Below, piece by piece: positions 1 to 12,242 of a stretch of DNA of 64,000 nucleotides (its first letter is position 1; the number at the start of each line of letters is the position of its first letter). The notes beneath the pieces are model-generated. The model ran no database searches. It was given only the letters and a program-made list of their open reading frames with translations, and had not been told where the DNA came from. The translations under genes were made by a program, and so were the position numbers. The stretch is from Leucocoprinus leucothites. Lineage: Eukaryota > Basidiomycota > Agaricomycetes > Agaricales > Agaricaceae. The stretch lies in contig JAACJO010000011.1 of NCBI GenBank assembly GCA_013368445.1, positions 930,001-994,000 of the forward strand, written 5' to 3'.

Positions 1-510
1 CGCAAGTGCTAGTGAGGATGTGTTAGGCGCTTGTTTGGCATGGGCGCCTGTACAAACACGAGCCATGCGAAGTACGTGAGTCGCTTGATGACACTGACAG
101 GCTAAGCTCCAGACCCTTAAGTAACAGAGACCCTTTTTCCTTCCACCCCAACCACTGTCCTTGAAAAGATCTTCACAGTTCTTGTAGCTGAATTCTTGTA
201 GTGTGCAACAACTTTCAGGGTTGGTCTTACTCCTCGTGTTCTAGCACCCTTGTCATACTCGTGGCTTACGCTAAGTCTGACAGGCTTCTTACAACGAGGA
301 ACGGCTTGTGTTCGTGTTTCTACGGAGAAACTCCCGAACGTAGGCTGCACGCCTCTTGGCCAACGACACGACCACCCCCTCGCTTTCTGATTACTTGCGT
401 ACCGCTTTAATCTCCCCCTGCACGTTTCCCGCACTTTCGAAAGCAACGTCCGAAACGACTTCGCTTACAGCTGTCAAAATCACTACTTCAGTCGGTTAAC
501 AGTGACAACA
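1..510. other. 5' flank of the Whi2-like gene, no gene seen
   Basis: No supportable gene. A 109-codon open frame on the minus strand (117-446) has no family resemblance and lies in the promoter region of the next gene. The last 100 bases are pyrimidine-rich, as is usual just upstream of fungal start codons. Confidence 0.5.
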
Positions 511-1791
511 ATGGCAGCAGCAGCACCGCCTATGAACAATTCGCCTATTACGCAAGTGTCGCAGGTGCAGCCCTCTGCGCATGCGGGGTTGCAACCACAG
601 TTGCTTACGAGGTTGTCCTTGGAGTTGAGAGGGAAGAGGTTTGATGTGGATAGGGAGACTATTATGAATTTGCCAGAGAGCGTTCTGTTGTGTTTGTTTC
701 CGAATGGGTTGGTTTTGAGTAGGCAGAGTGTGGCTCTTTCGGAGGGAGGAGAAGGGGAGGAGGAGGAAGAGGTGTATGCTATTGATGTGAGTGTCTGTTC
801 TCGTATGAGTGGTTTTTAGGCGCTTTGCTGACGGAGAATAACGCTTGTGTGGGCGGCTTTTTTTTTTGGAATGTTTAGTTCGATCCGGATTGCTTCCAAT
901 TCGTGTTAACATTTTTCAAGAATGCGTCGGAGGCTTTCTATGGGACGCCGAACAGCCCAGGGCTGTATAATGCACAACAGCACCTCATGTTTGAGAGCAA
1001 TACCGAGTATCATCCGGGATCTAATCCGCTTCTGTCGAAGCAGGCGATTATTGTGCTTAGAGAGGAGTTGGAGTATTTCTCGATACCACCTAACGATGCT
1101 GGTGCTGCGACGGATGCGAATGGGATTGCGAATGAGGAGATGTTAGATATTAAGAGGCGGTCAGGAGAGTATTTGATGGAGAAGAAGAATATTTTTACTG
1201 CGCTGCAGAGGAATGTGAATAAGGAAAACAACGTTGCTGAGCAGCATTTGATTGATATGCTGTGTATGAGGTGAGTGACTTATTTCCCTTTGCCCAGTGG
1301 GTGGATTGACGCTAATGGGTGTTTTTGTTTTTTTTGTTCTGGTCTTCTCAAGCGGCTTTGACCGTGAGGACGAGTGGGGTTACCGTGCCTTGGAGCCGAT
1401 GCGTTGTTGCATTTCGTCAATAGCACTTGTATTGCTCAAGACTGGGATCATGCATCATCCCAATGGAGAAAGACCCGTGGAGGTCGATTATACACAGATG
1501 ACCACCGCCCAGAAGCTATTGCTATTCTGGAGAAAGCCTGCTGTATGTGCTTTGAATTGTTGCTGTCAAGAAACATTCGACTGATTTTGGTTTGTTGGTT
1601 CTGACAGCGCAAATGCTGGTGGGATGGAATTGATGTTGAGCTCCCGGCGACGGATAGCAAGCCGGCAAGGACTGTGAAGCTCTGGGCTCGGCGGGTCTGG
1701 ACTCTGGAACTTAGCTTGGTAGGTTTCTTCTTTCTCTTTGGTGCGAGTGGGGTCAGTGGGAGCTGACATGCGGTTTTGTTTCCAGGTGTGA
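511..1791 (+). CDS. WHI2: Whi2-like BTB/POZ general stress response regulator
   Basis: Five exons (511-786, 879-1270, 1353-1542, 1608-1718, 1786-1791) close in frame to 324 aa. The last exon is only GTG TGA, so the protein ends in WTLELSLV. The block ESVLLCLFPNGL (residues 56-67), followed across the first intron by FDPDCFQFVLTFF, is the BTB/KCTD-like fold typical of fungal Whi2. In yeast, Whi2 binds the plasma-membrane phosphatases Psr1/Psr2, promotes the Msn2 stress response and restrains TORC1 when amino acids are low; the same role is inferred here. ATG at 511 is the first in-frame methionine. An internal Asn/Glu-rich stretch (around residues 150-200) is the least conserved part. The family assignment is strong; the function in this fungus is by homology only. 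Confidence 0.87.
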
Positions 1792-1999
1792 TACAAGGTA
1801 TGATACTACATGTCTTTTTCTATACCCATTGGTTAGATACGCTGTCGCTAGTGTAATGTGATGTGATGATCTTGCATCGGCAGGTGGTTGTGGCCGTGCC
1901 AAAATTAGCGCGCAATCAATATAGTACCGTTCTGTGGCGCGCCTTTTCTTTTCTTCATTCCATACCTTGTGCTCCCCGCGAGGTCCTACTATCTCTCCC

Positions 2000-4900
2000 A
2001 TGCCCTCCTCCTCCCCACCACCCCCCTCCTACTCCTCTCATAGCTCGAAAAAGAGCTCTGGCTCTAAGAAACACGCCTCGAGTCCTGAGAAGGACAAGGA
2101 AAGAAGGTTCAGGGACAAAGAAAAAATTGACACTCGCGACATAGCAATAGACAAAGACAAAGGCGACAGAGAACGCGAACGGGATGATGAAGTATCCATT
2201 AGGAGCAAGTCGAGTTCGGGTGTGTCGTCGACGGGCACGACGAGCTCGACGCAGTCCGCACTCGACACGCTAAGGCTTATAGCCGGATCCGGTGTCCGCA
2301 GGTCAAAGTGCCGAGCTGAGTTTTTGGAGAAGTTGGCTAGGAGCCCAGAGGGGCTGGATGTACTTGATAAGGGCGTGGCGGAACGACTAAGGATTGTGAC
2401 TGGAAAGGAAGCAGTGGCGTTCTTTCGCAAGTTTGTAGGGTGAGTGGTTCTGCTCCTGTGTCCTGCCTTTTGCTTTGGCCTTTGCTGATAGCGCTCACTC
2501 TCCTTTGTTGCACGCTCGTTGCTGTCTTTTTTCCTGTCATTTTACTTGCTTGATATAGCCACGAACCACTTGAATCTGGTCTCAGGAGTGAGGAGGAGAG
2601 GGACAGGTTGAAGAAGATTATGGAGGAACCTGTTGTCTTTGGTGTGTGTGTCCTTGAGGCGGGTAGGAGAGTTGTGGATTACTATATGACTTGGAGAGGG
2701 AAGACGGTCAGTGCTTTTTCTTTTTATCTTTGCTCCCACATGGTGTGCTGACGTTATAAAAGAGTAACAACGATAACAGTGTGTTTTGCTTTCCGCTCCA
2801 CAAAGCTTTCAGCTCATGACGACTACAGGCTCCAACCCAGGACGAAGCACATGGGATCACGACTTTAGGCGAGTTCGTAAATCGATCGATCAGAGCTACA
2901 GAAGGTACGTCTGGGCTTCATTTTTCTCGAATTTTCTCTAATTAATAATGGACAGAGAAACGAGCCACCGCGATGATGAGGACGATACGCGCGCCCATAA
3001 GTCTGACAAGCTCAAGAAACGTACATCGACTCCTCCGCCGCAGAAACGCACTGTTCCGCCTAACATCAAGATATCCTCCCCTGGCACAGGTGTGTTTCAT
3101 CCCCACCTTCGCCAGCACAACTCGACATCTGATATTTCTTAGCCCTTGATCTACCATCCCCAGATACTCCAACAGCTTACCGCCCACCGTGAGTTTAGAT
3201 ATCCAGTAATCTCTTGACACGAAACAGCCATCTGACAGCACTCGACCCCATAGATCCGCAAATGACAGTGTCATCTCCCTACCATTCTTAGGTACTATTC
3301 GCAACGTACCCCTCAGCAACCGACGTAAGCATACCAAATGCATATATCTCTACATTATTCGGCCTAGCTAACGACGCTCCCGTGACTCTCTTTCCCTCTC
3401 CTCTCCCCTATATGCACTGTTATCCCTTACTTCTGTCTGGACACAGTTCCGCTACGAATCACGAACCCGGATCGAAATTCTATTATCGAGTCGCCGGTCG
3501 TGGCTGAAATTCCTGTTACGCAAATACCCAACAATGCTTCTCTCGAGACCCTGGTTGAAGCGCCCGAGTCCACTGAGAACGGTAAGTATGACAACCTACC
3601 TTGACACCATTCTGTTGCTTACACACCCCCGTTTCCTGTGTGTTCTCTTTCTGTCGTCCACTTATCTATCTGCTTGAATGGTACTATAATTATGCAGCCC
3701 CACCGGATCCAGAGCGGCAAGCCAGTGTTGATACACTTGTTCAGGCAAGTGATGCGGATCAAAAGTGCGTTTGTTTTACCGGTTCTGGTTTTATCTTTTT
3801 GTTGGTTGTGGTGGCTGATGACAGTGGGCGCTATTTGCGCATCTGTTTAAATCACTATAGGCTTGATGTACCAAAGGATAGGGGCTATGCGGAGAGTATT
3901 TCTTCAGCCGGCAGCCGATCTTCTAGGTCGCACCGTTCGAGGGGTCATAGGAGTCGAAGTCGGAAGTCCTCTTCAAGCAGGAGGCATCACGAGTTGTCCA
4001 GGAGCAAGTCTGACAAGAAGGAGCATGGCCATTCGTCCTCGCGACACAGGGATAGAGATGATGATGGCCATTCTGTTCATAGGAAACATCATCACCATCA
4101 TCACTCATCAAAACATCGCGGTGACAGGGATAGAAGGGACGACGATGATAGATCCAGTCGCATATCATCCAGGAAGAGATCTTCGAGCTCTAGAAGACCT
4201 CTAGAGACGGATATTACTCTCGTGATGGTTGACCCTGATGAGGTGGACAGAGAGGCTATCAGGAAAGTGATGAAGCAGCCTCCTGCCTCGGGAAAAAAGG
4301 CGTGGCATAGGTGAGGATATTCATACACACCATCTATCTTTCTTAACTCATGTGGATGCATTCAGTGTGACATTGACGAGGCAAATAACAAAGTCAGGCA
4401 CTACTGCCGTCAGGACACCTTGGGCTGGTCCCCTTGCTCGAGCATCTGACGGGGTAAGGAGTATTGCCCCAATCAACCTGGGCTCGGACTCGGACTCGGA
4501 CTCGGACTCGGACTCTGACGAACAGTGGGAAGATATCGCCGAAATGCCCAAACACCCACCAATTATACCCCCGCGGATCACCAGTATGGTCGACTCTGAC
4601 TCGGAGACTAATTCGTCGAGCTCCAGTTCTCAATTGCGTAGTAGTCCACCTCCTATGGAAGGACACTATCCTCCCGCAACGCCGGAAACTCGAGCAATAT
4701 ACCCAAGAGCTAATTCCCATGCTTCCACTCTTCCGGCTCGTAATACCCATACGCCTCCTTCTGGTGTCAAGTCTTTGCCAGTTCCAAGAGGCACTCCTGT
4801 TTCTCCAAAAGCGTCACCTTACACGTATGGTTCACCTTCTGTTGATCATACAGGCCTTACTTCGCCTGCGCATACTGCGTACGGTATCTCCTCTCCTGCA

Positions 4901-5326
4901 TTTAGTGCTGTCAGTCCTGCATCTCGTGTTTACACACCCGGATACTTTCCTGGATTCATGCCTACGCACTCAACTACCATCTCCCCAGCCGGAACAACTG
5001 CGACACCATTACCCAGTATACACCATGCTCTTGCTCACAACACCACTGCAGCACATACGCACGGAAGCAATAGTCCGTATCTTTATTCGACGCCCAGAGC
5101 TTCACCTTCGTCAATGACGATGGGATCGCCATCACCTTATGTTCCAGCGTGGATTTCGCCGCAGAGCACGGCAAGTGGTGTGTTGCCTGGACTTGGAGCT
5201 GCTGCTGCTGGGATGATGACACCGGCTTCGATGAGAGGTGTGCCGCTCCATACTGTTACGGTTCCTAGTGTGGGGTCTGGACACGGATCTTATGCTCATG
5301 GGTCGAGGGCTACTGCGCCTTATTGA
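2000..5326 (+). CDS. Unrecognised 846-aa Ser/Arg- and Ser/Pro-rich protein
   Basis: Ten exons keep phase throughout: 2000-2439, 2559-2706, 2829-2904, 2958-3089, 3143-3188, 3239-3324, 3447-3581, 3698-3764, 3861-4310, 4366-5326. I do not recognise the family. Residues 1-85 are charged and Ser-rich. Residues about 88-205 are compact and probably folded (SALDTLRLIAGSGVRRSKCR, then GITTLGEFVNRSIRATE). Residues about 385-490 are SR/SH/RD-rich with a run of seven histidines. A conserved-looking acidic block, TLVMVDPDEVDREAIRKVM, follows near residue 500. After it come SD repeats (near residue 565) and a long Ser/Pro/Thr/Tyr-rich tail of about 250 residues. The composition suggests a nuclear or cytosolic scaffold rather than an enzyme. 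There is no signal peptide or membrane segment. It lies 208 bp downstream of the Whi2-like gene on the same strand. Confidence 0.75.
4482..4515 (+). repeat. In-frame hexanucleotide repeat encoding Ser-Asp
   Basis: Tandem GGACTC units, read as (Ser-Asp)n, lie inside the last exon of the 846-aa protein. Pure copies make length variation between strains likely. Confidence 0.85.
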
Positions 5327-7884
5327 CCTGGGTTGTGGTCTGGACGGAGATTGGTGGTGTTGGCGCTGGAACTGGAGCTGAATGTTGGTGGCGCAGATGA
5401 TTAGTTGGTCGGTGCGCTGCCTTTGAGTTGAGACTTCAAGCTCCCGGTTTCAGCCTCGGAGTTGTCCATTCTTTTCTATATTTTCGAACTGGAACGTTTT
5501 CGATATGATATGTTCTCTAATGTTTTGGTGTTGCTGATTGTTCTTTTTTCCTTTTTCTGGGCTTTTATGAAGTGAAGGGATATGCGCTATAGTGTAAATC
5601 GATGTGTAAACCAAACCAACCACATTGTCTGCAATAGTTTTTTCGGTAGCTTTTATGCAAATGCTCTATGTAGTTTTTTACGATGTCTTTTAATGATAGT
5701 ATACCACTCTATTTACTTGGGCCTGTGTATTTATGATGTTCTTCCTATTCTGACGATCGACGGCAGCCGCTGAGTCTCAATACCCGAGGACAGACTCTCC
5801 AAGCTCGAGCTTCGGATTCAGCGGCTAGGCCATGCTCTGGGATCTTGCGAGGAATGAATAACTTGACTATGATAATCACCGACTCCAAATCCAAGTTCAT
5901 ATGCGATCGATTAGTTCCGGTCAACTTTGATCCAATCAGTCTCATTGTATGATGTAGCTTCTACTCCCCCTGTCAAGAATCATGTTCTTTCACCTATAGT
6001 ACACGTGCAACCCCTTCTACCTGACGACCTACTGTGCAGTGATGAGATTGTCAATGATCACTGGCTGGGCTCTCGGTATTGGTGAGAGTTTTGTAGTTAT
6101 TTATAGGAATGTAGTTTGACATCGAAGCTGAGAAGAAGAGATGAGCAAAGGCAAGGCGTGTACTACATGGTGTTGTGATCTTTGTTTTGCCAAGCGGTGG
6201 TGTAGCTGTGAGAGACTGATATAGAGCGATTGTGGTAGTTGAGAGAAGAGCGAGAGATGTTTATCTGAGGGTGAAGGCGTGGCCTGGTGCTGTTGAAGCT
6301 CCGATAATCTCCTAGGTTAGTGCGGAGGATATCTTCGTCATCACCGAGCTTAATGTTGATTTACATGAGCTATGTACTAGACTTGGTAAATAAAAAAAAT
6401 CGATAGGAAATTTCCGGCCTCATGTTCTGACGGAACTATTGATGGTTTACGACAGCCTGGGTCCAGACTTGGGTGGGATCATACTACTGCACCATTGAGC
6501 GTCACTTATTGTGCAATACGCTGTTTAAGTTAAGCGTTTGTGGATTCCACTGACGCAGCATTGGCGCTCGCAGAGTTGAATGGGGAAGCAAAGTTCCTGC
6601 AAGTTAGGGGCCCCAACTATAAATAAAGTTATGATCGGAATATTTGACTCAGTGACGTCATTAGCAGTACTTACGCAGCCGATCAAAAATTCATTTGTAG
6701 AAAAGGTTAAAATGGCCGTTAGCGAACGGTGGCTGTAATCTCTAGAAAAATTCAGTGTCAGAAATGAGCTCCGAGGATACTCTTGAAGAAGATGATGTAT
6801 TAAAAATGCTTAATCGAGGATGCAGGTAAGAATTTCAGTGCTCAAACAATAGAAGAATAGCAGCAATCGATGCTGGAGACGGGACTCCCCTTTGCACTGA
6901 GCCGGGAGAAACGGTATACAGATAAGCTTGAACCAATGTGGTAGATACATTACCCACACCAAGTAGCTTGCAGCTGCGCCAAGCAGATATTAACGTCCAC
7001 ATCTGAAATAGCACTCGTTTTTTAAAATATAACACTGGGCCAGCGTGGGGCTCCAGCAGCCCTTGACCCAACGTGCCTGTGCGATAGGAGATTGGCCGCT
7101 CGCTACTTCAATAGCTCCCAGTTGATCATCAGTTAGCGTCAAAACAAAAAAAACGATGAGAACACGAGCTTCCCTATTCTGACTCGGCTTAAGAGTCAGA
7201 TAGTGATTTCCGGAAAGTTATCGATGTCAAGATGACGAATTGATGTGATTTAACAAAGGGATGTGCGTCGTGCCTTGTGCATGCATCATCCCGCGACGCT
7301 TTGCGGCTTCCCAGAACCCAGGGTATCTGATGGTCTATTCATTTAGCCGACATACGGCGTCGATCAAATTCAATGGAGAATTCAATCGCTTACCCCGCAA
7401 ATGGTCAATTACTCGACGAGAAATCGGTGAGATAGACTCGTTTCTGTGTGGTGTTTTGCCACAAAGTTGGTTTTGTATCTATAGCTAGACGAGTCGATGA
7501 ATGCACTATTTGGTGTTTAAGGTGCAATAGAAAAGTGAATATTGTGACATTGATCAAGAGGAGAACACCTCATATTGTCACTATACTGTCTCAGCTCACA
7601 TTGCTTGACTGTGGTCCCAACCCTTCATAAAAAGTTCTAAGGCCTAAAGAGTCTCTAGAATTCAATTAAACTTCATACCTTGGCCCATGGAGTAATACTT
7701 CAGCATCGCATGAACGTGCAGGCTTTCGCGTTTCGTATGTCAGCTTTGAGCGACTTTGGTGTTTCTAAGAACATCCGGACCTCACGTAGAGGAGACTGGG
7801 AATTGATATTTTGAAGTAAGATCGAACTATAAAGCTTGAGCCCGCAGAAGAAACGGTCAGTAAACCCGCTCAACTCAGCTCAGT
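5327..7884. other. 2.5-kb stretch without an assignable gene
   Basis: The first 400 bp are AT-rich 3' UTR of the upstream gene. The rest has only short open frames without family resemblance. The one notable element is a TATA-like and bZIP-like cluster at 6618-6660, followed by a short open stretch at 6764-6825 that ends in a good splice donor (see findings). The last 100 bp form the promoter of the DM9-VWA gene. Confidence 0.5.
6645..6660. promoter_or_regulatory. Adjacent AP-1/Gcn4-type and CRE-type bZIP sites
   Basis: TGACTCA (6645-6651) lies one base from the palindrome TGACGTCA (6653-6660), with TATAAATAA at 6618-6626. Both are textbook bZIP sites. Which gene they would serve is unknown, because no recognisable gene starts just downstream. 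Confidence 0.35.
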
Positions 7885-9824
7885 ATGTCCACCACTACTA
7901 CCATGACCGCTACCGCCACGGCAACGACCACAATCAGCGTCGTTGAAACAGTTCATGGCACCGAGAAGAAGCCGCGCTCTACCCAACAATGGGAGGAGAT
8001 TGCGCGCTCCAACACACAGAGAGTCACTCAAATGGGGGCCAATGTCCCCTTGGCCTGGGTGAGCTCTTCACTACCAGCTTACCGTGCTTCTTTGCGGCTG
8101 ATAGAATCACTTTAGGTTCTGGTTCAGGGTAAGAACATCCCTCAGAACGCGATAATCGCTGGCGAAGACAAGAGGCGGCCATTGTATATTGCCAGGACTT
8201 TCTGGGAGGTAGGTCAATTGAACGGGGATTCTTGAAATCATTCGGTACTTACTCGCATACCCCGAACATAGGGCGGCGTCCGTAGGTGCAAATCAAAGCG
8301 TATACTTTATAGCATTGCGCACCTGTTCTTTCAGATATCGGCCAAGCCGCGCTACACCTAGAACGTGGTGCTTCCTTCGCATACAACGGCAGAGAAATCC
8401 ATGTAAGGACAGCCATAATACCCATTTTTACAGTCTAATCCTGAGAATCGATAATTGTAGGTCGATACATACGAAGTCTTGATCCCCTTGCAGCAAACTA
8501 TCACATATCACGTTGCGGACAACTATCATATCCCTTCCATTCCTCGTATCACTCGACAGGCTGAGTCGCTCGTCGAAAACTCTTTCGCTGTCCAACTTCG
8601 CCAGAAATTACGGTGCGTAGCTCTAGGCTTGCAGTAGCCAGGCGGAGCTTATCTTTATTTGCAATTAGGGAAATTAAGGTCGTGATGGTCATCGATGACT
8701 CCATTTCGGTGAGCATCTACCATCCAAGGTCCTGAAGCTGAGCAAGGAATTAATGCTTTTGGCCAACGTAGATGGAGGGTCTTCTGTGGAGTCAAGCTCG
8801 ATCTGTGGGTTCCCCACTAGAATTATCGACAACGATCTACTCACCGACTTGTAGGCACTGACAGGACTGGTCTCCATTCTTGAGTCAGACATTGAGACTA
8901 ATGGCATTGACCTATACTTCTTGAACAACGTTGCATCTGAAGTCAACGTTCGGGTACGCCGACATGACTAAAGGAAACGGGGCCAAAATAAGCTGACTGT
9001 AATCGTTTTAACACAGAACCGCCAACGCATTGAATCTCTCTTTGATTCCGTTTACCCACAGGGTGAGAGGCGATCGCCCTACCCAGTGCCTTACGACCAC
9101 TGAATGTTTCGTATAGGAGCAACCCCAACTGGCCAAAAGCTTCACGAATTGTTCAGCAGATACCTCCCACACGTTGAAAACCCGAACAGTGGCTCCCCTC
9201 CAATCGTAGTGATGGTGATCACGGACGGTGTTCCGAGTAAGAGTATATGTTCGTTGATCTTGTTCTCAGCTAAGGTTCGCTTTGTTAGCTGATAATGTGG
9301 AGGGTGTCATCATCGAGGGTGCTCGTCGCCTCGACCGCAACCACGTCCCTCAATACCGTTTCGGCCTCTCATTTGTTCAGATTGGTAACGACCCTGACGC
9401 TGCTGAGTTCTTGAGAGAGCTCGACGATGATATCAGCGCTCAACACAACTGTCGGGTAAGTCCAGGAGTTAGGCTTTTCTAACCCAATCTGATGAGTTAT
9501 TTGTATCAGGACATGGTCAACGCTACGCCTTACGACCCGTCAAGCCCAGAATTCACCCGTGACGTATTCTTGAAGTGCGTCCTCGGATCTATTGATCCCT
9601 TCTATGACAATCTCCTCCCGCACCTTCCGGCGCAGAGGGCATCCCCCGTAGCCCCTAAGCCGGCCACTCCTGCTCCATCGACAGATTTCGGCTATCCAGC
9701 TTCGGTGTATATTGGAGCCAACGCTTCTGTTTCACCTGGGTTGGGGATGCACTCTCCTCTTCCGCCTCCCTTGCACCCCAATTCCCAGTTTATGTACCCA
9801 GTTCCGGTGCCCATGACAAACTGA
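7885..9824 (+). CDS. DM9 (DUF3421)-VWA fusion protein
   Basis: The spliced protein is about 438 aa in ten exons. Residues about 60-125 form a DM9-type unit (NAIIAGEDKRRPLYIARTFW, then GASFAYNGREIHVDTYEVLI). Residues about 168-335 form a von Willebrand A domain with an intact metal-binding site: VMVIDDSIS (DxSxS), the TPTG threonine and VITDGVPTD. DM9 domains in animals bind mannose or act in uptake and immunity; VWA domains mediate protein contacts. No signal peptide is seen, so a cytosolic role is likely. The tail (about 335-438) is Pro/Ala/Ser-rich. One exon is only 10 nt (8272-8281). The gene ends 98 bp from the convergent ASK1 stop. Domain calls are strong; the function is unknown. Confidence 0.85.
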
Positions 9825-9922
9825 GGGCCGGGCTGCAGTGGTAGTTGCTTGTATGATTACGACACTTTATGATTACGACTTACATATGTACACACAATAT
9901 GCATCCTAGTATCGTCAATGCA

Positions 9923-11901
9923 TTATCGATTTCCTCCCCATGCTGCTGGAGTAGGACTCTCTTCGACTCCTCCCACATACGTGCCAGTAGCGGTGATATC
10001 GTCCAGTATTTCTTGACCAAGCATTCGTAATGGCTGCCCTCTTTGTTGACCTGCTGCTCGTCGTTGTCCAGGGGCAACTCCAAATAAGGTCTCAGTGTGG
10101 GCACCATCCCCCGGCGCATATTCCTCAAATGAATCAGAGTCGTCGTCTCCGGTATCCTCGATTCCTCCGGCGAAGGGATGGACGGGTGCAGCTCCCTCGA
10201 GATGAGCTTCCTCGTCATTGAGGGAATCTGTTGACTGATTGGAAGAGCCGAACGAGTCATCGTCTGAGGCTCGCATCCCCTGTGTCGCCATCAGGAACGC
10301 GGCGGAGGGATGGGCAGTGGGGTTGAAGTCGTCCATTGAATCGTCGGAATCCAAGTCGTCATAGACGGGAGTAGCACTGTCATCAACGATACCACCGATC
10401 GTCGAGGGTCCAGGTGCAGATGATGACGGCACTTCAAGCCCCACTCGGCGCATCATGCTATCAAAGCTGGGATCAGTCAGGCTATCCGTAATATCAGGTG
10501 GGCCTCGGTCAATATACTGCGAGAAGGAGGGCGGCGTAGGCATCGTGCTTAGGCTGGATTCCGCTATGCTATGGGTAACATCGTACTGACGCCCCCTCTG
10601 GACACTGCGGAGAATATCCTGTTTGATACGTGCAGAAGCGTTCTTGGAAGGTGTGGGAGCTAGTAAGCTGTGATTCTGTCGCCGGACAGGAGACATCATT
10701 ACTGGCGGAGACATGCCAGGTGGCAGGGAGTCAAGATCGTCATCGTCGTCGTCGGAGGTGTGCTTTGGTTTCGTCGCTTCCTTACTTGAAGATGCAGCTT
10801 GAGGGCGACGAGAACGATGGGGAGTGGCTGTAGATGGATCGCGGAGGTCAACAACACCATCCCACTTTCTGGAATCCGTACCAGGAGGAAGGTATGGATT
10901 CAAAGTCTTTGGTATGGGTGTCTTCGACTTGCTTCGTGGCTTAAGAGGTGAAGTGCTCTCGGATGTGGCCCCGATGGACGACATATCGCTGGCTGAATAG
11001 AGCTGATGACGCAGTAGGTTCTCGCGAAGGGGTGTATTCTTTCGTTTGCGGGAAGAATGTTGGCTAGCCGTAGACTTGGGGGCAGGGGTTGGCTCGTCAG
11101 GGAGGTGCATTGAGTCGGATACTTCAGACGGAGCGAAGGAAGATGCTTCATCGGTGAGCGAGAAGTTCTTAACTTCATTGCTGAGCCGTACGAACGGCGA
11201 TTCCAGTGATGCGGACCACGATGGAGACTCTACGCTTGCCACTGTACTCTCATGGGAGTGTGTAATACGCGCAGTCGCGGGCGTGGATGAAAAGGCATCT
11301 TGATTGGGATGGAACGAGGACTCCGTGGTGGTGATTGTAGGGTCTTCTTGTAGATGCACAGTGGCTTCCTGGGATGCATCTGACTCTGTATCCAGTATTG
11401 AATCGTCCTGTATCGTATGGTCCGATGTGTTTGATGATATTTCTTGTTGAGATGGAAAATCGTTGACCGTTGAATGGTCGTCAGATGTAGGGATCCTGAT
11501 TTGGGCAGCTTGTTCGTAGAATGAAGTCCAAAACTTCACTCTTCATTGTAAGGCGAGTCCAAAATGTTGGGATAATAACGACACACCTTGGCTGCCTCTC
11601 TGACAGGCTCCGTGCCAACGGCATATCGTTTTACGGCGGGCAAGAGTTTGCTGGCCAGGACATTGTGAATCTTGGAAAAGTTTTCGTCGATATTCTGTGT
11701 GTGACTAAGTTCAATTGAGATTCTATAGATAAGTAGCCCGCAACTGACCTGGAGCTTGATTGTTATGAGCTGCTCAATTTGCTCAATCTGGTCATGAACA
11801 GGAGCAGAAGTGTCCAATCCAGGAACATTAATAGAGGTGGGATTTGGATTGGGCTTCCATCTTGGAGGGTTTGGAACAATATTTTCTCTACGGTCTGACA
11901 T
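9923..11901 (-). CDS. ASK1: DASH complex subunit Ask1
   Basis: Three exons (11901-11749, 11694-11587, 11533-9923) close in frame to 623 aa. The N-terminal block carries the Ask1 signature: DQIEQIEQLITIKLQ, then NIDENFSKIHNVLASKLLPA, then KFWTSFYEQAAQIRI across two introns. The DASH/Dam1 complex rings microtubules and couples kinetochores to spindle ends during mitosis. The remaining 500 residues are disordered, Ser/Thr/Asp-rich and full of SP/TP sites (for example PTPPSFSQYIDRGPPDITDS), fitting the known Cdk1 phosphorylation of Ask1 in yeast. The C-terminus is short and basic (WGGNR). The protein is much longer than yeast Ask1 (292 aa), as in other basidiomycetes. An annotation starting in the third exon alone would lose the conserved N-terminus. 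Confidence 0.9.
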
Positions 11902-12242
11902 AAGTATTTCTTGGGGCAGCTATGAATTGTAATGCTGCTTGTGCAGAGGAGAGGGAGAGAACGCGTGATAAGTATGAGAAAGACCAGTGAAAGATCAGAT
12001 TCAGATCTGCCGCGTCGTGTGACACGTGACACTACGCGTCCTTGCATTGGGCGCTCATGGAATTGGCGTTGGGGCTTGAGTGCGTGAGGCCGAAACGCTA
12101 GGAGCTATCTCGGCTGGAAGGAGGTACATTATGTATGGAAATTCTTATTATCATTATTAAGAACGATTTGACAACAACTTGATATGCAAGCGGATAGTGA
12201 AAGATGTCATAATAGAGACTAATGAGACCGCGTTGACCTCGC
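11902..12242. other. ASK1 promoter and downstream region of the esterase-like gene
   Basis: 341 bp without a coding frame. It holds the ASK1 5' side and the 3' side of the minus-strand esterase-like gene. Nothing else is recognised. Confidence 0.5.

Noticed and set aside
117..446. 109-codon minus-strand frame at the window start
   Set aside because: No resemblance, atypical composition, and located in the Whi2-like gene's promoter.
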